64,000 nt of DNA from Spirochaetota bacterium (GTDB lineage Bacteria > Spirochaetota > UBA4802 > UBA5550): the NCBI GenBank assembly GCA_003246895.1, contig QKCL01000069.1:1-64000 (forward strand). Direction: 5' to 3'. This document shows, one piece after another, positions 18,559 through 28,411 of the stretch (within the stretch, counting starts at the first letter, position 1; every line of letters begins with the position of its first letter). A program made the translations under genes and the position numbers. The notes below the pieces were generated by a model. That model did no database searches, was not told where the DNA came from, and saw only the letters and a list, made by a program, of their open reading frames with translations.

Positions 18559-19917
18559 ATGATTAAGGTTCTTGATGAGAGGGTAAAACAGATTCATGAA
18601 AAAGGTGCAGAGCCGTTTGACTTTGACTGCGACAGACGAAGTACTGCCGGGTCAGTCAGCCAGAGGGCATGTGTATTCTGTGGATCAAGGGTAGTTCTTT
18701 ATCCCATAGCTGATGCCGTCCATTTGATACATGGACCAATCGGATGCGCTGCATATACATGGGATATAAGGGGATCTCTTTCATCGGGACCAGAACTTCA
18801 CAGGCTTAGTTTTTCCACTGATATACAGGAAGAAGAGGTTATCTTTGGTGGAGAAAAGAAGCTTGAGAAGTCCCTTAATGAGTTAATTGATATTTATAAA
18901 CCTAAAGCTGCATTCGTGTATTCAACATGCATCATCGGTGTTATCGGTGATGATGTTGAAGCAGTTTGCAGAAAGGTTTCAAAGGAAAAAGGTATCCCTG
19001 TCCTTCCTGTACATTCGGAAGGATTCAAGGGTACAAAAAAAGACGGATATGCAGCAGCCTGTGAATCAATTTTTAAGATAATCGGAACAGGCAATACAGA
19101 TGATGTAAGTGAATTCAGCATCAACATTATGGGTGAATTCAACCTTGCCGGTGAAGCCTGGATCATAAAAAAGTATTATGAGGAGATGGGTGTACAGGTA
19201 GTTTCAACAATGACCGGTGATGGAAGGGTTGGAGACATAGCCCGTGCTCATGGAGCAAAACTGAATGTTGTGCAATGTTCCGGCTCTATGACAAAGCTTG
19301 CTAAAATGATGGAGGAGAGATATGGAATCCCTTTTATCAGGGTGTCTTACTTCGGAATTGAAGACGTATCTGAAGCTCTCTATGAAGTAGCAAGATTTTT
19401 CAAAGGGAATCCGGAAATAATGGTAAAGGCAAAAGACCTTGTTAAAAGAGAAATTTCAAAAATCATTCCTGAAATGGAAAAATTCAGAAAAGCTCTCAGG
19501 GGTAAAAAAGCTGCAATTTATGTGGGTGGAGCATTCAAGGCTTTCTCTCTGATTAAACAGCTGAGATACCTTGGAATGGAAGTAGTTCTTGCCGGATCTC
19601 AAACAGGCAACAAGGAAGACTATGAGTTTCTCAGAGAAATGTGCAATGACGGAACTATCATTGTGGATGATTCAAATCCTTTGGAGCTCTCGAAGTACAT
19701 GCTTGAGAAGAAGGCTGATCTCTGTATCGGTGGAGTAAAGGAAAGACCGATTGCATACAAACTGGGTATAGGTTTCTGTGATCATAATCATGAGAGAAAG
19801 ATTCCTCTGGCAGGTTTTGAAGGAATGTATAATTTTTCAAAAGAAGTGTATAATACAGTACTGAGTCCCGTATGGAAATTTGCGCCGAGAAACAGAAAAC
19901 ATGGAGGAGAAAGATGA
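18559..19917 (+). CDS. nifE: FeMo-cofactor biosynthesis scaffold NifE
   Basis: The 452-aa NifD paralogue forms the NifEN scaffold on which the NifB cofactor matures. Family blocks are RACVFCGSRVVLYPIADAVH, HGPIGCAAYTWDIRG and STCIIGVIGDD. I place the start at the ATG at 18559, 5 nt after GGGGG, rather than at the in-frame TTG that directly follows the nifK stop. It overlaps the nifN start by 4 nt. Confidence 0.94.
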   Translation: MIKVLDERVKQIHEKGAEPFDFDCDRRSTAGSVSQRACVFCGSRVVLYPIADAVHLIHGPIGCAAYTWDIRGSLSSGPELHRLSFSTDIQEEEVIFGGEKKLEKSLNELIDIYKPKAAFVYSTCIIGVIGDDVEAVCRKVSKEKGIPVLPVHSEGFKGTKKDGYAAACESIFKIIGTGNTDDVSEFSINIMGEFNLAGEAWIIKKYYEEMGVQVVSTMTGDGRVGDIARAHGAKLNVVQCSGSMTKLAKMMEERYGIPFIRVSYFGIEDVSEALYEVARFFKGNPEIMVKAKDLVKREISKIIPEMEKFRKALRGKKAAIYVGGAFKAFSLIKQLRYLGMEVVLAGSQTGNKEDYEFLREMCNDGTIIVDDSNPLELSKYMLEKKADLCIGGVKERPIAYKLGIGFCDHNHERKIPLAGFEGMYNFSKEVYNTVLSPVWKFAPRNRKHGGER

Positions 19918-21290
19918 ACAAGGTAATGGATAATAAAAACAATACTGACAAGTATATCGTTACCAGAAATGCGTGCAAACTCTGTTCTCCTCTGGGCGCA
20001 AGTATAGTTTTACGCGGCATAGAAAATTCAATGCCCATACTGCATGGGTCTCAGGGGTGTGCAACGTATATCAGAAGATATCTCATTAGTCACTTTAATG
20101 AACCTATAGATATTGCATCGTCCAATTTCACTGAAAGTGAGGTTGTTTTTGGAGGGTCTTCAAATCTGAACCAGAGTCTTGATAATGTTACAAAACAGTA
20201 TGAGCCCGATATAATCGGTGTGGCAACAACCTGTCTCAGCGAGACAATCGGTGATGATGTTCCGAGATTTTTAAGGGAATACAAAAAAGAAAGAGAGGGC
20301 AGGAAGATTCCTGAAATATTTACAGTATCAACACCAAGTTACAAGGGATCACATATGGAAGGTTTTCATCAAACCCTTAAGGCTGTAGTTGACGCCATTC
20401 CGGGTGATGAAATTAAAACTGATTCTGTAAATCTGTTTCCGGGATTTATCTCGACTGCAGACCTCAGACACCTGAAAGAAATTTTTGAAGATTTTGGGGT
20501 TAATCCCATCATGCTTCCCGATTATTCAGAGACCCTAGATGGAACATCATGGGAAACATATAATAAAATTTCACCGGGAGGTACTCCTGTTTCTGAAATC
20601 AAAAAAATGGGAGGAGCCAGGGAGAGTATTGAATTCGGGAAAACTCTCAGTGAGGTAGAGAGTGCCGGTAAAAATCTGGAGAAAAAATTCGGAGTAAAAT
20701 GCAGCAGCCTGGGGCTTCCAATAGGCATAAGGGAAACAGATACCTTAATGGATCTCATGGAAAAACTCTCAGGTAAATCCATGCCTGAAAAATATGTGAA
20801 AGAAAGAGAAAGGCTGATAGATGCCATGTCAGACGGGCATAAATATGTAATGGGAATAAAAGCAGTGGTTTATGGAGAAGAGGATTTTGTGGCCGGAATT
20901 GCTTCAATGCTCCTTGAAATCGGAGTAGTGCCTTCCCTGTGTGCTTCTGGAGGTAAAAGCGGTTTCCTTGAAGAGAAGATAAGATCCATGGCTGAAGGAT
21001 ATACTGATGAGGAAATAATTGTAAAGGATGGAGTAGATTTTATGGATATTTCCGAAATTGCAAAGGAAATAAATCCGGACATGATTGTAGGAAACAGCAA
21101 GGGATATACCCTTTCGAGAACTATAAATAAGCCTCTTGTTCGTGTAGGTTTTCCAATACACGACAGAATAGGAGGCCAGAGAATACTTCATATTGGATAC
21201 AGAGGTGCTCAGCAGCTTTTCGATATGGTAACTAACACAGTTATTCAGTACAGGCAGGATTCATCGCCTGTTGGATATACATATATGTAA
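19914..21290 (+). CDS. nifN: FeMo-cofactor biosynthesis scaffold NifN
   Basis: The 458-aa NifK paralogue is the partner of NifE. Recognised by ACKLCSPLGASIVLRGIE, HGSQGCATYIRRYLISHFNEP, SSNFTESEVVFGG and TTCLSETIGDD. The ATG at 19914 overlaps the nifE stop (ATGA) and has GGAGG 6 nt upstream; the frame is open to an earlier ATG at 19872 inside nifE, which is unlikely. Strict coupling suits a 1:1 NifEN complex. Confidence 0.92.
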   Translation: MNKVMDNKNNTDKYIVTRNACKLCSPLGASIVLRGIENSMPILHGSQGCATYIRRYLISHFNEPIDIASSNFTESEVVFGGSSNLNQSLDNVTKQYEPDIIGVATTCLSETIGDDVPRFLREYKKEREGRKIPEIFTVSTPSYKGSHMEGFHQTLKAVVDAIPGDEIKTDSVNLFPGFISTADLRHLKEIFEDFGVNPIMLPDYSETLDGTSWETYNKISPGGTPVSEIKKMGGARESIEFGKTLSEVESAGKNLEKKFGVKCSSLGLPIGIRETDTLMDLMEKLSGKSMPEKYVKERERLIDAMSDGHKYVMGIKAVVYGEEDFVAGIASMLLEIGVVPSLCASGGKSGFLEEKIRSMAEGYTDEEIIVKDGVDFMDISEIAKEINPDMIVGNSKGYTLSRTINKPLVRVGFPIHDRIGGQRILHIGYRGAQQLFDMVTNTVIQYRQDSSPVGYTYM

Positions 21291-21301
21291 GGAGAATTGT
21301 T

Positions 21302-22567
21302 ATGAGAGTAGATATTTCAACACACCCATGTTTTAACAAAGACGCAAAGAATACTCACGGAAGAGTACACCTTCCTGTGGCACCAAGATGCAATGTTCAG
21401 TGCAATTTCTGTGACAGGAAATTTGACTGTGTAAATGAGAGCCGTCCGGGTGTAACCAGTACAATTCTCACTCCACACCAGGCGCTTGCCTATTACAGGG
21501 ATATAAGAAACAAGAATGAAAATATCAGTGTTGTTGGTATTGCAGGGCCTGGAGATCCTTTTGCCAATCCCAATGAGACAATGGAAACACTTAGACTCAT
21601 ACGTGCCGAGTTCCCCGATGTAATACTTTGCCTGGCTACAAACGGCTTGAACTTATACCCATATCTGGATGAATTGGCCGAACTTGAGGTGAGTCATGTT
21701 ACAATTACTGTAAATGCTGTGGATCCTGAAATAGGTGCAAAGATATATTCATGGTTAAGACCTGCCAAGATTACACTGAGGAGTGTGGAAGGAGCAAAGA
21801 TCCTTCTTGAAGAGCAGCTCAAGTGCATAAAGAAGATGAAAGAGCTCGGACTTATCGTTAAAATCAACTCTGTTGTGGTACCGGGAATAAATGACAACCA
21901 TATAGTTGAAATTGCAAAGACTGTTTCGGAACTGGGAGCTGATATCTTTAATCCAATGGCATATTATAATAATCCGGGAAGTAATTTCGGCCATATTGAG
22001 ACACCTTCAAAGGAACTCATACATGAAATAAGGAATGAATCTAAGCAGTATATGAATCTGATGCTGCACTGTCAGAGATGCAGGTCAGATGCTATCGGTC
22101 TTATCTCTGATGAAATGAAGCCGGAACAGTACTCACGACTTGTTGAATTTTCAAAACTACAGCTTGTTCCTGCAAAGGATAAGCCCAATGTAGCTGTTGC
22201 CACGAATGAGGGAATGCTTGTGAATCAGCATCTCGGCGAAGCTGAGGAACTGTATATTTTTCAGGACAGGGACGGCTCATATGAGCTTCTTGAAAAAAGA
22301 CCGCTTCCTTCAGCTGGTGGAGGTATGAACAGATGGCAGGAGGTTGCTGAAACAATTTCAGACTGCAGCTATCTGCTCGTGAGCGGAATCGGTGAAACCC
22401 CGAAGAGTGTACTTGCCGAACATGGAATTGAAGTGAGGACTATAGAGGGCATGATTTCCGAAGCGCTTAACGGGATTTATAAGGGAATTGATATAAATCA
22501 CATGATAAAAAGAACAAGAACCAAATGCGGTGAGTCCTGTACAGGATCCGGGACAGGCTGCGGTTGA
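21302..22567 (+). CDS. nifB: FeMo-cofactor biosynthesis radical SAM protein NifB with NifX-like domain
   Basis: The 421-aa protein has a radical SAM domain (about 20-270) with the cluster motif CNVQCNFC (C30, C34, C37). A NifX/NafY-like cofactor-binding domain follows (about 295-400, starting KPNVAVATNEGMLVNQHLG). It converts 4Fe-4S units to the NifB cofactor using SAM. The tail ends in a short Cys/Gly-rich stretch (CGESCTGSGTGCG) that may bind metal. There is no separate nifX in the operon, consistent with the fused domain. AAGGAG precedes the ATG. Confidence 0.95.
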   Translation: MRVDISTHPCFNKDAKNTHGRVHLPVAPRCNVQCNFCDRKFDCVNESRPGVTSTILTPHQALAYYRDIRNKNENISVVGIAGPGDPFANPNETMETLRLIRAEFPDVILCLATNGLNLYPYLDELAELEVSHVTITVNAVDPEIGAKIYSWLRPAKITLRSVEGAKILLEEQLKCIKKMKELGLIVKINSVVVPGINDNHIVEIAKTVSELGADIFNPMAYYNNPGSNFGHIETPSKELIHEIRNESKQYMNLMLHCQRCRSDAIGLISDEMKPEQYSRLVEFSKLQLVPAKDKPNVAVATNEGMLVNQHLGEAEELYIFQDRDGSYELLEKRPLPSAGGGMNRWQEVAETISDCSYLLVSGIGETPKSVLAEHGIEVRTIEGMISEALNGIYKGIDINHMIKRTRTKCGESCTGSGTGCG

Positions 22568-22594
22568 TATACAGTAACATTTAAGGAGAAAATA

Positions 22595-22903
22595 ATGGAA
22601 AAACCAACACATCATATTTTTGTATGTGCCAGCTTCAGAGCAAAGGGGGAGCCTCAGGGTGTATGCCATCAGAAAGGTGCAATGAATTTCGTTTCATATA
22701 TTGAAAATGAAATCATTGACAGAGGCATGGACGGAGTAGTTGTATCAACAACAGGCTGTCTTAAGGCCTGTGACAGGGGACCAATTATGGTTGTTTATCC
22801 AGAGAACCACTGGTATGGCGGAGTTGAAAGTGAAGATATTATTGACGAAATACTTGACGCTATTGAAGATGGTGAACCTGTAGAGAAGTATCTTATCTGC
22901 TGA
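22595..22903 (+). CDS. Thioredoxin-like [2Fe-2S] ferredoxin
   Basis: The 102-aa protein belongs to the thioredoxin-fold [2Fe-2S] ferredoxins typified by the Clostridium pasteurianum and Azotobacter Shethna proteins. Cysteines lie in FVCASF, GVCHQKG and TTGCLKACDRGP, the expected spacing, and the end YGGVESEDIIDEIL is typical. These ferredoxins are often encoded in nif clusters and interact with the MoFe protein or its assembly. It starts 27 nt after nifB, with AAGGAG upstream. Confidence 0.9.
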   Translation: MEKPTHHIFVCASFRAKGEPQGVCHQKGAMNFVSYIENEIIDRGMDGVVVSTTGCLKACDRGPIMVVYPENHWYGGVESEDIIDEILDAIEDGEPVEKYLIC

Positions 22904-22930
22904 AAATAATTATTTTTGATCGGAGTTTCA

Positions 22931-24091
22931 ATGTCTCAGAAAAGAAGAATCAAGGTTTATGACACAACACTCAGAGATGGAGAACAGGCCCCCGGTTTTT
23001 CCATGACAGTTGAGGAAAAATGCAGAGTGGCTGCAGCACTTTCAGAACTGGGTGTTGATGTCATTGAGACCGGTTTTCCTGCAGCATCACACGGGGAGAT
23101 TGAGGCTGTATCAAGAATATCAGAGCAATGCACAAATGTCGTTTGCACTGCACTTGCCAGGGCAAACGACAGTGACATTGACGCGGCAAAGGAAGCCCTT
23201 TCGTCGGCGCAGAACCCCAGGATTCATGTATTCATTCCCACATCTGATGTGCAGATCATGTATCAGATGAGAAGCGACAGATCCAGCACAATTAAACAGG
23301 CGACCATGGCAGTAAGGCGTGCCCTCCGTTATGTAAGTGATGTTCAGTTCTCAGCAATGGATGGAACAAGGGCAGATCGGGAATTTCTCTGCCAGATTTT
23401 CTCTCAGATGATTGAAGAGGGCGTTTCAACAATTAATATATCCGACACTGTAGGATATCTCCTGCCCCATGAAGCCATGGACCTTGTCAGGTATGTGAAG
23501 GAAAATGTAGCAGGCATTGATAAAGTTGAACTTTCCATTCATTGCCATGATGATCTGGGAATGTCCACCGCTAACACGATAGCGGCAGTGAAAGCCGGCA
23601 TTGATCAGGTTGAGTGTACTGTAAACGGAATAGGAGAAAGGGCAGGGAATGCCGCACTTGAAGAGGTTGTTACTGCCATGAAAATCCGTGGTGATGAACT
23701 GAATGTGTATAGTGAAATCGATTTTAAAAAACTGCTTTCTCTAAGTGAGATTGTACAGGAAGTGACCGGGGTGAGAGTTCCTCCAAACAAATCGGTTGTT
23801 GGTTCAAATGCATTTGCCCATGAGGCCGGCATCCACCAGGATGGGCTTCTGAAAAATGAGGATACCTATCAGCTTGTGAGTCCTGCACTGGTAGGCTTGA
23901 AGGGGCCGCAGTTTGTACTTGGCAAGCACTCAGGAAGGCATGCCCTCCTTGATTTTATCAGAAAGAAGGGGTACTCACTTTCAGAAAATCAGTTTAAAGC
24001 TGTCTATAATGAGATCAAGGTCATAACTGACAGGGATAAAAAGATCAGCCAGGACGAAATAATAGCAATCATTGAAGGTATTCTGAAATAA
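22931..24091 (+). CDS. nifV: Homocitrate synthase NifV
   Basis: The 386-aa enzyme condenses acetyl-CoA with 2-oxoglutarate to give homocitrate, the organic ligand of FeMo-cofactor. Signature blocks of the isopropylmalate/homocitrate synthase family are present: DTTLRDGEQAPGFSM, the HCHDDLGMSTANT metal site and NGIGERAGNAALEEVV. The length and nif context favour NifV over LeuA. I use the ATG at 22931 (GGAG 5 nt upstream) and not the in-frame TTG 15 nt earlier. It ends 4 bp before a large gene on the opposite strand, with no terminator visible between them. Confidence 0.93.
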   Translation: MSQKRRIKVYDTTLRDGEQAPGFSMTVEEKCRVAAALSELGVDVIETGFPAASHGEIEAVSRISEQCTNVVCTALARANDSDIDAAKEALSSAQNPRIHVFIPTSDVQIMYQMRSDRSSTIKQATMAVRRALRYVSDVQFSAMDGTRADREFLCQIFSQMIEEGVSTINISDTVGYLLPHEAMDLVRYVKENVAGIDKVELSIHCHDDLGMSTANTIAAVKAGIDQVECTVNGIGERAGNAALEEVVTAMKIRGDELNVYSEIDFKKLLSLSEIVQEVTGVRVPPNKSVVGSNAFAHEAGIHQDGLLKNEDTYQLVSPALVGLKGPQFVLGKHSGRHALLDFIRKKGYSLSENQFKAVYNEIKVITDRDKKISQDEIIAIIEGILK

Positions 24092-24095
24092 TTAA

Positions 24096-27000
24096 TCAGA
24101 ATACCCAGAGGAAGGTATGTTTCTTCTGACCGTCCCTTTCTACCCATTTATACAGTCCCTTGAGAATCGAAAATTTCCTGAATCCGGTTTCTCCCTCTGT
24201 TTCATAGTTCCATAATATTCCCCACATGCTGCCCTGTGCATGGTAATCTCTTTCCGGTTCCCTCACTTCATTGTAAACTGAACCGAGAAGCCACATGCGT
24301 CTGTCTGTCTTTTCTTTTATATTTTCATTGCGGTAGTAAATGAGTCCAAGAAGGCCAAGGTCAAAGTCACCGTCCTTTGATTCACTGAAGTAGCTCAATG
24401 CCGGCGGAATCAGCAGTGACCATTCATCATCGCCATATGAACTGTATGAGTATAAAGGAAGAATCCTGTGATGAAAACTCTTCCCTGACCGTTCAATGCC
24501 AGCAAGGTAGAGCAGAGAGTTAAACTCATAATCCGGGCTGTTTGTATAGCTTTTATAGTTGCAAAGGGCTCCCCAGAACATTCTGAACTGCCTCAGTTCA
24601 CGTGTTGTTCTGTAATCGATTGTGGTAAAGAGCATGGAATATTCATTGGACTCATATGAGGTGTAGGTATATTTTTTGTGGTCATATAGGTAATAAATAT
24701 TCTGTCTTTCATATCTCTCTGAATCATGCCAGTATGTTCCAAGTATAACTCTTGAACTTGAACCCGGAGTTTTGCTGTATCCGCTTAAAAGCGGGAAAAT
24801 CATAAGAAATGATGAGTCTTTATCATCACTGCGGTAGTAGAATGGAAGCACCATGGAATGTGTAAGGTTTCCTTCCCTGTTCCTGTTAAAGTCAATGATG
24901 CCCAGTATGTTTGTATGTTTCTCTCCTTCAGTTTCAGTACCATAATAGAAAGGAAGGAAAAAGTTTCTTCTGTAATTGTTCTCTTCTTTGTGATCGATAA
25001 GTCCCAGCAGGTTCCAGTGTCTGTATGATCCTTCGCTGTGTGAATAGAACAATGGAATAACTGGAACCCACAGGGTTTCCGAATGACTTGCAGACCCGTT
25101 AATAACAGTTTCGGATGTATTTTTATAATAGAAGGGGTTTGCAAATGTATTGCTTTTAGAAGCAACGGAAATATCTGATTTATCTTCGGGAGAGGTAAAT
25201 GCCAGTGTTTCCGATTTTTCCGAACTGTAGTACAGAGGGATGACAGGGTACCATCTGGAGCTGCTTTCTGTTTTTATTTCCGGTGTGCTGTAGGTTTCTG
25301 TTCCAGAATAAAAGAGCGGGTTCATCTCTGTGGAATCCGACTGTTCAGCCTTTACCGTAACATTCTCAGCAACTGTTTCAGTTTCATTAAAATGGTTACT
25401 GCTGCTGTAATAAACCGGAAATACCATTGTATGGCTGTGGCCGGCAGATTCATGTTTGTCATAAAGTCCCAGAACATTCATGTGGAATTTTTCATTGCTT
25501 CTGCTGTAATAGTACAGAGGCAGAAGTGGTGCCCAGAATTCATATGATGAGTACTCTGTTTCTTTCTCCCTCTTTGACACAGATCTGTAGAAAAAGGGAT
25601 TAATGAGAGTTGTTTCAGTGACATCTCCTTTCCTGTTACTGTCATAATGGAAAATTGGAAGGATAGGTATATTCAGAGAATAGAATTCCTCGTCATTTTC
25701 AGTCTTCTCATTTTCAATGTAAAGAGGGTTTACTACCCTGCTGTAGAGAAGCCTGCCTGTTTTCTCCTCCCTGATTTTACGGTTGTAATGAAGGAGAGAT
25801 ATTGTTCTGTAATTTCTCTTTGAAGATTCAAGCCAGGATTTGTGCCAGACAAAGGGGAAGAACCTGTAGCCGTCCTTGTCAGGAGAGCTGTACCAGTTTA
25901 TGAAGGGCCAGAGGACTGTCTGCTCCCTGTAATTTTTTTCCGAGTCGAATTCATCCCAGTAAAGGTTAAGTACCACGCCCCTTTTGTATGATTTTCCCTT
26001 TCTCTGGTATCCGTAGAACGGAACGACTGTAAAGTATTCCTCATCAAGTTCAGTGGACTTGTATGAAACGTAAAACGGGAGTATGGCGATGAATTTTTCA
26101 TTACCCTTGTCTGTGAGGTTAATCCACGCAAGGGGAAGCATACGGAAATGTTTATGATCATCTGAACGCTCATATGCCATCCACCCGAAGAGAAGTTTCC
26201 ATCCCCAGAATAAGTGTGAGTTTTCACGGGTATATTTATTCTCGTCGGAGATCTTGCTCACTTTCGTATTATTTTCTTTCGGTTTTTCTGAACTTGTACC
26301 GGATGCTTCATCTTTTTTCAGTGGATTCTTTATTGGTATCCTGGACGAGAAACTCCAGACATCGTAGAGCCATGATATGTCGCTGTCAAGGTGCCATGTG
26401 TTGTCTTTGTTTTGAAGGCCAACTGTGAGGTCTGGCTTGAAGGGGCTCATATATGTTTTGCGCGCATAACCCGTGAGGTTTATGTGAAGAGTTGTGTCTG
26501 AATCTTTATAATTAAAGTAAAGTGGCAGAATTACAGTACCCTCACTTTCTGAAGTTTTCCAGTCCCAGTAGAGGGGAATGAAATGAGTATAGGTTTCACC
26601 GGGGCTAACCTTTTCAGAATTTGTTTTGGTCACCTTTGTATCAGTCTTTTCACTGTGGTAGTAGAGCCATGCCCATGTCTTCTCTCCACCTTCCCACCAT
26701 CTGTGGTAGTGGAAGAGTCCGAAATGCATACCCTGTTTCTCATCTGAACCTGAAGGTCTTATGTAGAAGGGAACATAGTATCTGTAACCGTTATCTTTGC
26801 TCTGGTGAAAAACAAATGGCAGAACCGAGAACCTTTTAAGGTTGCCTTCAGTATCATTCTCCCAGTCAAAAAATAAAAGAAGGTTCCGGTGGGTACCTTC
26901 ACCTTTTGTGTAGCTTGAATAAAATAGAGGTACTATTGGAAACCAGAAGTTTGAGTACTCAACATTCTGGTTTGAAGCTGACCTTTCCTCAGTACTGCAG

Positions 27001-28103
27001 TAAAGAGGTGTAATAAGTCCGTCATCATCGGTTGCACTGCCACGGTCTTTCCATTTTGAGTACAATGGCAGGAGATGGCTGTAACTACTCCCTGTTGAGT
27101 CTGTGGAGCTGTAGAAAACAGGTACTATTGGTATCCATAGTTTCCACCTGACTTCCTCACCAGTTTTTGAATCTGTAACTAGATTTCTTCCATAGAGGAG
27201 ATTTACGTTCCACTCACTGACCCTTGAACTGTAGCTGTTTTTCCACCTTGAGTAGAGAGGCAGGAGATGTTCATAAAAGTCACCGTTTGAGTACCTGTTC
27301 TTTATGTAAACAGGGGGAAGTACATATGTGTAGCCGTCATCTCCTCTCCCCCAAAGATATAATGGGAGAAACCAGAAGCGCTTCATTGAATCCTTTCCAT
27401 TTTCAGTTGTCCAGGAATAGTCAAGAAGCCAGAAGATGTTTCTGTGGCCGCCGTAGCTGTCAACATCGTGATATGTCAGGGGGAGAATGGGAGCCCACCA
27501 TGTATATGAATTTCTGGATTTTTTTTCATTGCCCGATGAATAGCTTACAAAAAGCGGGTTGATCCAGAATGATTCGTAGTCACCGGATTTTGTCTTTGAG
27601 CTCTCCTGATAAAGGAGAGGAAAAAGAAAATGATAATTGTCTGATTTATATGAAGAGATGCTGTCGCCCCACCAGTAAAGGAAAAGGAGAGACCTGTCGC
27701 TGCCGTATCTGTTCACATTGCTGTAGTATAGGGGTGCAAGGAGAAACAGTATTTCCTGGTCCCTGTCCCTTTCAAAATAGGAAAGCAGGGGCGGGATGAC
27801 TGTCATCTTTCTGTTGTCGATTTTGCTGTTCAGGTTATAATAAAAAGGAAGAAACCTCATTGAACTGTATTTGGGGTAATCGGTATTTTTGTACAGGCCC
27901 ATGACCATGAGGGCGTGATGGTCTTCCCATTCCTCCTTTTCGATGAAAAAGGCATTTATTGGATACTTCTCCTCTTTTTCACTTCCGTAAATTTTGCGTT
28001 CATCCCTGTCCAGATCGTACCAGGATCTTGTCATGGCATAATCTGGAAAAAGGGATGCTAAAATAAAAAAGAGAAACAGAAAAACTGATGATCTGGCTGT
28101 CAT
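24096..28103 (-). CDS. Very large exported repeat protein, about 35 copies of an hhPLhYs motif; function unknown
   Basis: This 1335-aa protein has a signal peptide (hydrophobic residues about 6-22) and no other membrane helix. The mature part is a tandem series of a short motif: two hydrophobic residues, Pro, Leu/Phe, aromatic, Tyr, Ser (for example LAPLYYSN, IVPLFYSS, ILPLYFNY, VLPFYYRS), repeated about 35 times at 30-45-residue intervals. Polar Ser/Asn/Lys/Glu segments, often with W or Y, lie between. Stretches near 575-615 and 880-960 are more acidic and spacer-like. Each motif could be an amphipathic beta-strand, giving an extended beta-solenoid or a barrel-like outer-membrane protein. 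I do not recognise a characterised family. The gene converges on nifV with a 4-bp gap, and base composition matches its surroundings. No clear ribosome site precedes the ATG. Confidence 0.75.
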   Translation of the reverse strand: MTARSSVFLFLFFILASLFPDYAMTRSWYDLDRDERKIYGSEKEEKYPINAFFIEKEEWEDHHALMVMGLYKNTDYPKYSSMRFLPFYYNLNSKIDNRKMTVIPPLLSYFERDRDQEILFLLAPLYYSNVNRYGSDRSLLFLYWWGDSISSYKSDNYHFLFPLLYQESSKTKSGDYESFWINPLFVSYSSGNEKKSRNSYTWWAPILPLTYHDVDSYGGHRNIFWLLDYSWTTENGKDSMKRFWFLPLYLWGRGDDGYTYVLPPVYIKNRYSNGDFYEHLLPLYSRWKNSYSSRVSEWNVNLLYGRNLVTDSKTGEEVRWKLWIPIVPVFYSSTDSTGSSYSHLLPLYSKWKDRGSATDDDGLITPLYCSTEERSASNQNVEYSNFWFPIVPLFYSSYTKGEGTHRNLLLFFDWENDTEGNLKRFSVLPFVFHQSKDNGYRYYVPFYIRPSGSDEKQGMHFGLFHYHRWWEGGEKTWAWLYYHSEKTDTKVTKTNSEKVSPGETYTHFIPLYWDWKTSESEGTVILPLYFNYKDSDTTLHINLTGYARKTYMSPFKPDLTVGLQNKDNTWHLDSDISWLYDVWSFSSRIPIKNPLKKDEASGTSSEKPKENNTKVSKISDENKYTRENSHLFWGWKLLFGWMAYERSDDHKHFRMLPLAWINLTDKGNEKFIAILPFYVSYKSTELDEEYFTVVPFYGYQRKGKSYKRGVVLNLYWDEFDSEKNYREQTVLWPFINWYSSPDKDGYRFFPFVWHKSWLESSKRNYRTISLLHYNRKIREEKTGRLLYSRVVNPLYIENEKTENDEEFYSLNIPILPIFHYDSNRKGDVTETTLINPFFYRSVSKREKETEYSSYEFWAPLLPLYYYSRSNEKFHMNVLGLYDKHESAGHSHTMVFPVYYSSSNHFNETETVAENVTVKAEQSDSTEMNPLFYSGTETYSTPEIKTESSSRWYPVIPLYYSSEKSETLAFTSPEDKSDISVASKSNTFANPFYYKNTSETVINGSASHSETLWVPVIPLFYSHSEGSYRHWNLLGLIDHKEENNYRRNFFLPFYYGTETEGEKHTNILGIIDFNRNREGNLTHSMVLPFYYRSDDKDSSFLMIFPLLSGYSKTPGSSSRVILGTYWHDSERYERQNIYYLYDHKKYTYTSYESNEYSMLFTTIDYRTTRELRQFRMFWGALCNYKSYTNSPDYEFNSLLYLAGIERSGKSFHHRILPLYSYSSYGDDEWSLLIPPALSYFSESKDGDFDLGLLGLIYYRNENIKEKTDRRMWLLGSVYNEVREPERDYHAQGSMWGILWNYETEGETGFRKFSILKGLYKWVERDGQKKHTFLWVF

Positions 28104-28411
28104 AGGTTACCCGGTTTGTTATATTAAAATATAAGTATAGAAAATATCTGATTTATAGTCAAACAGTAAAAACAGACATTTGGATATGTTTATTATGCGT
28201 GAGGTACATGGAGGGCGGCGAAGCCGGTGTGGAACACCGGAGCCCGGAATGGACCGGCCCGACATGGTATAAAAAAATTTTTTACTGATGGTGACAGATC
28301 TCACAGCTTTTTATAGATGAGAGAAGGGAGGGACACGCCCGGCAAAAAAATGGTTGTAAGATTTGCAATCTTTAAGTATTTTAGATTTTCTTAAAAATCC
28401 TGGAGGAATAT
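28104..28411. other. Intergenic region between the repeat protein and a divergent flavoprotein gene
   Basis: A 308-bp divergent spacer with no gene. It is AT-rich except for a sharply bounded GC-rich block (28201-28265, listed separately). A second small GC-rich patch lies near 28328-28344. The Shine-Dalgarno GGAGG before the ATG at 28412 is clear; promoters are not obvious. Confidence 0.5.
28201..28265. repeat. GC-rich palindromic block, candidate dispersed repeat
   Basis: The block is strongly GC-rich in otherwise AT-rich DNA. Its core is a perfect hairpin, CCGGTGT (28224-28230) and ACACCGG (28234-28240) around a GGA loop, flanked by further GGCC/CCGG-rich sequence. It is followed by an AT palindrome-like run (about 28268-28284). 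The abrupt composition and structure resemble an intergenic repeat or small mobile element. I see no second copy in the window. Confidence 0.4.
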
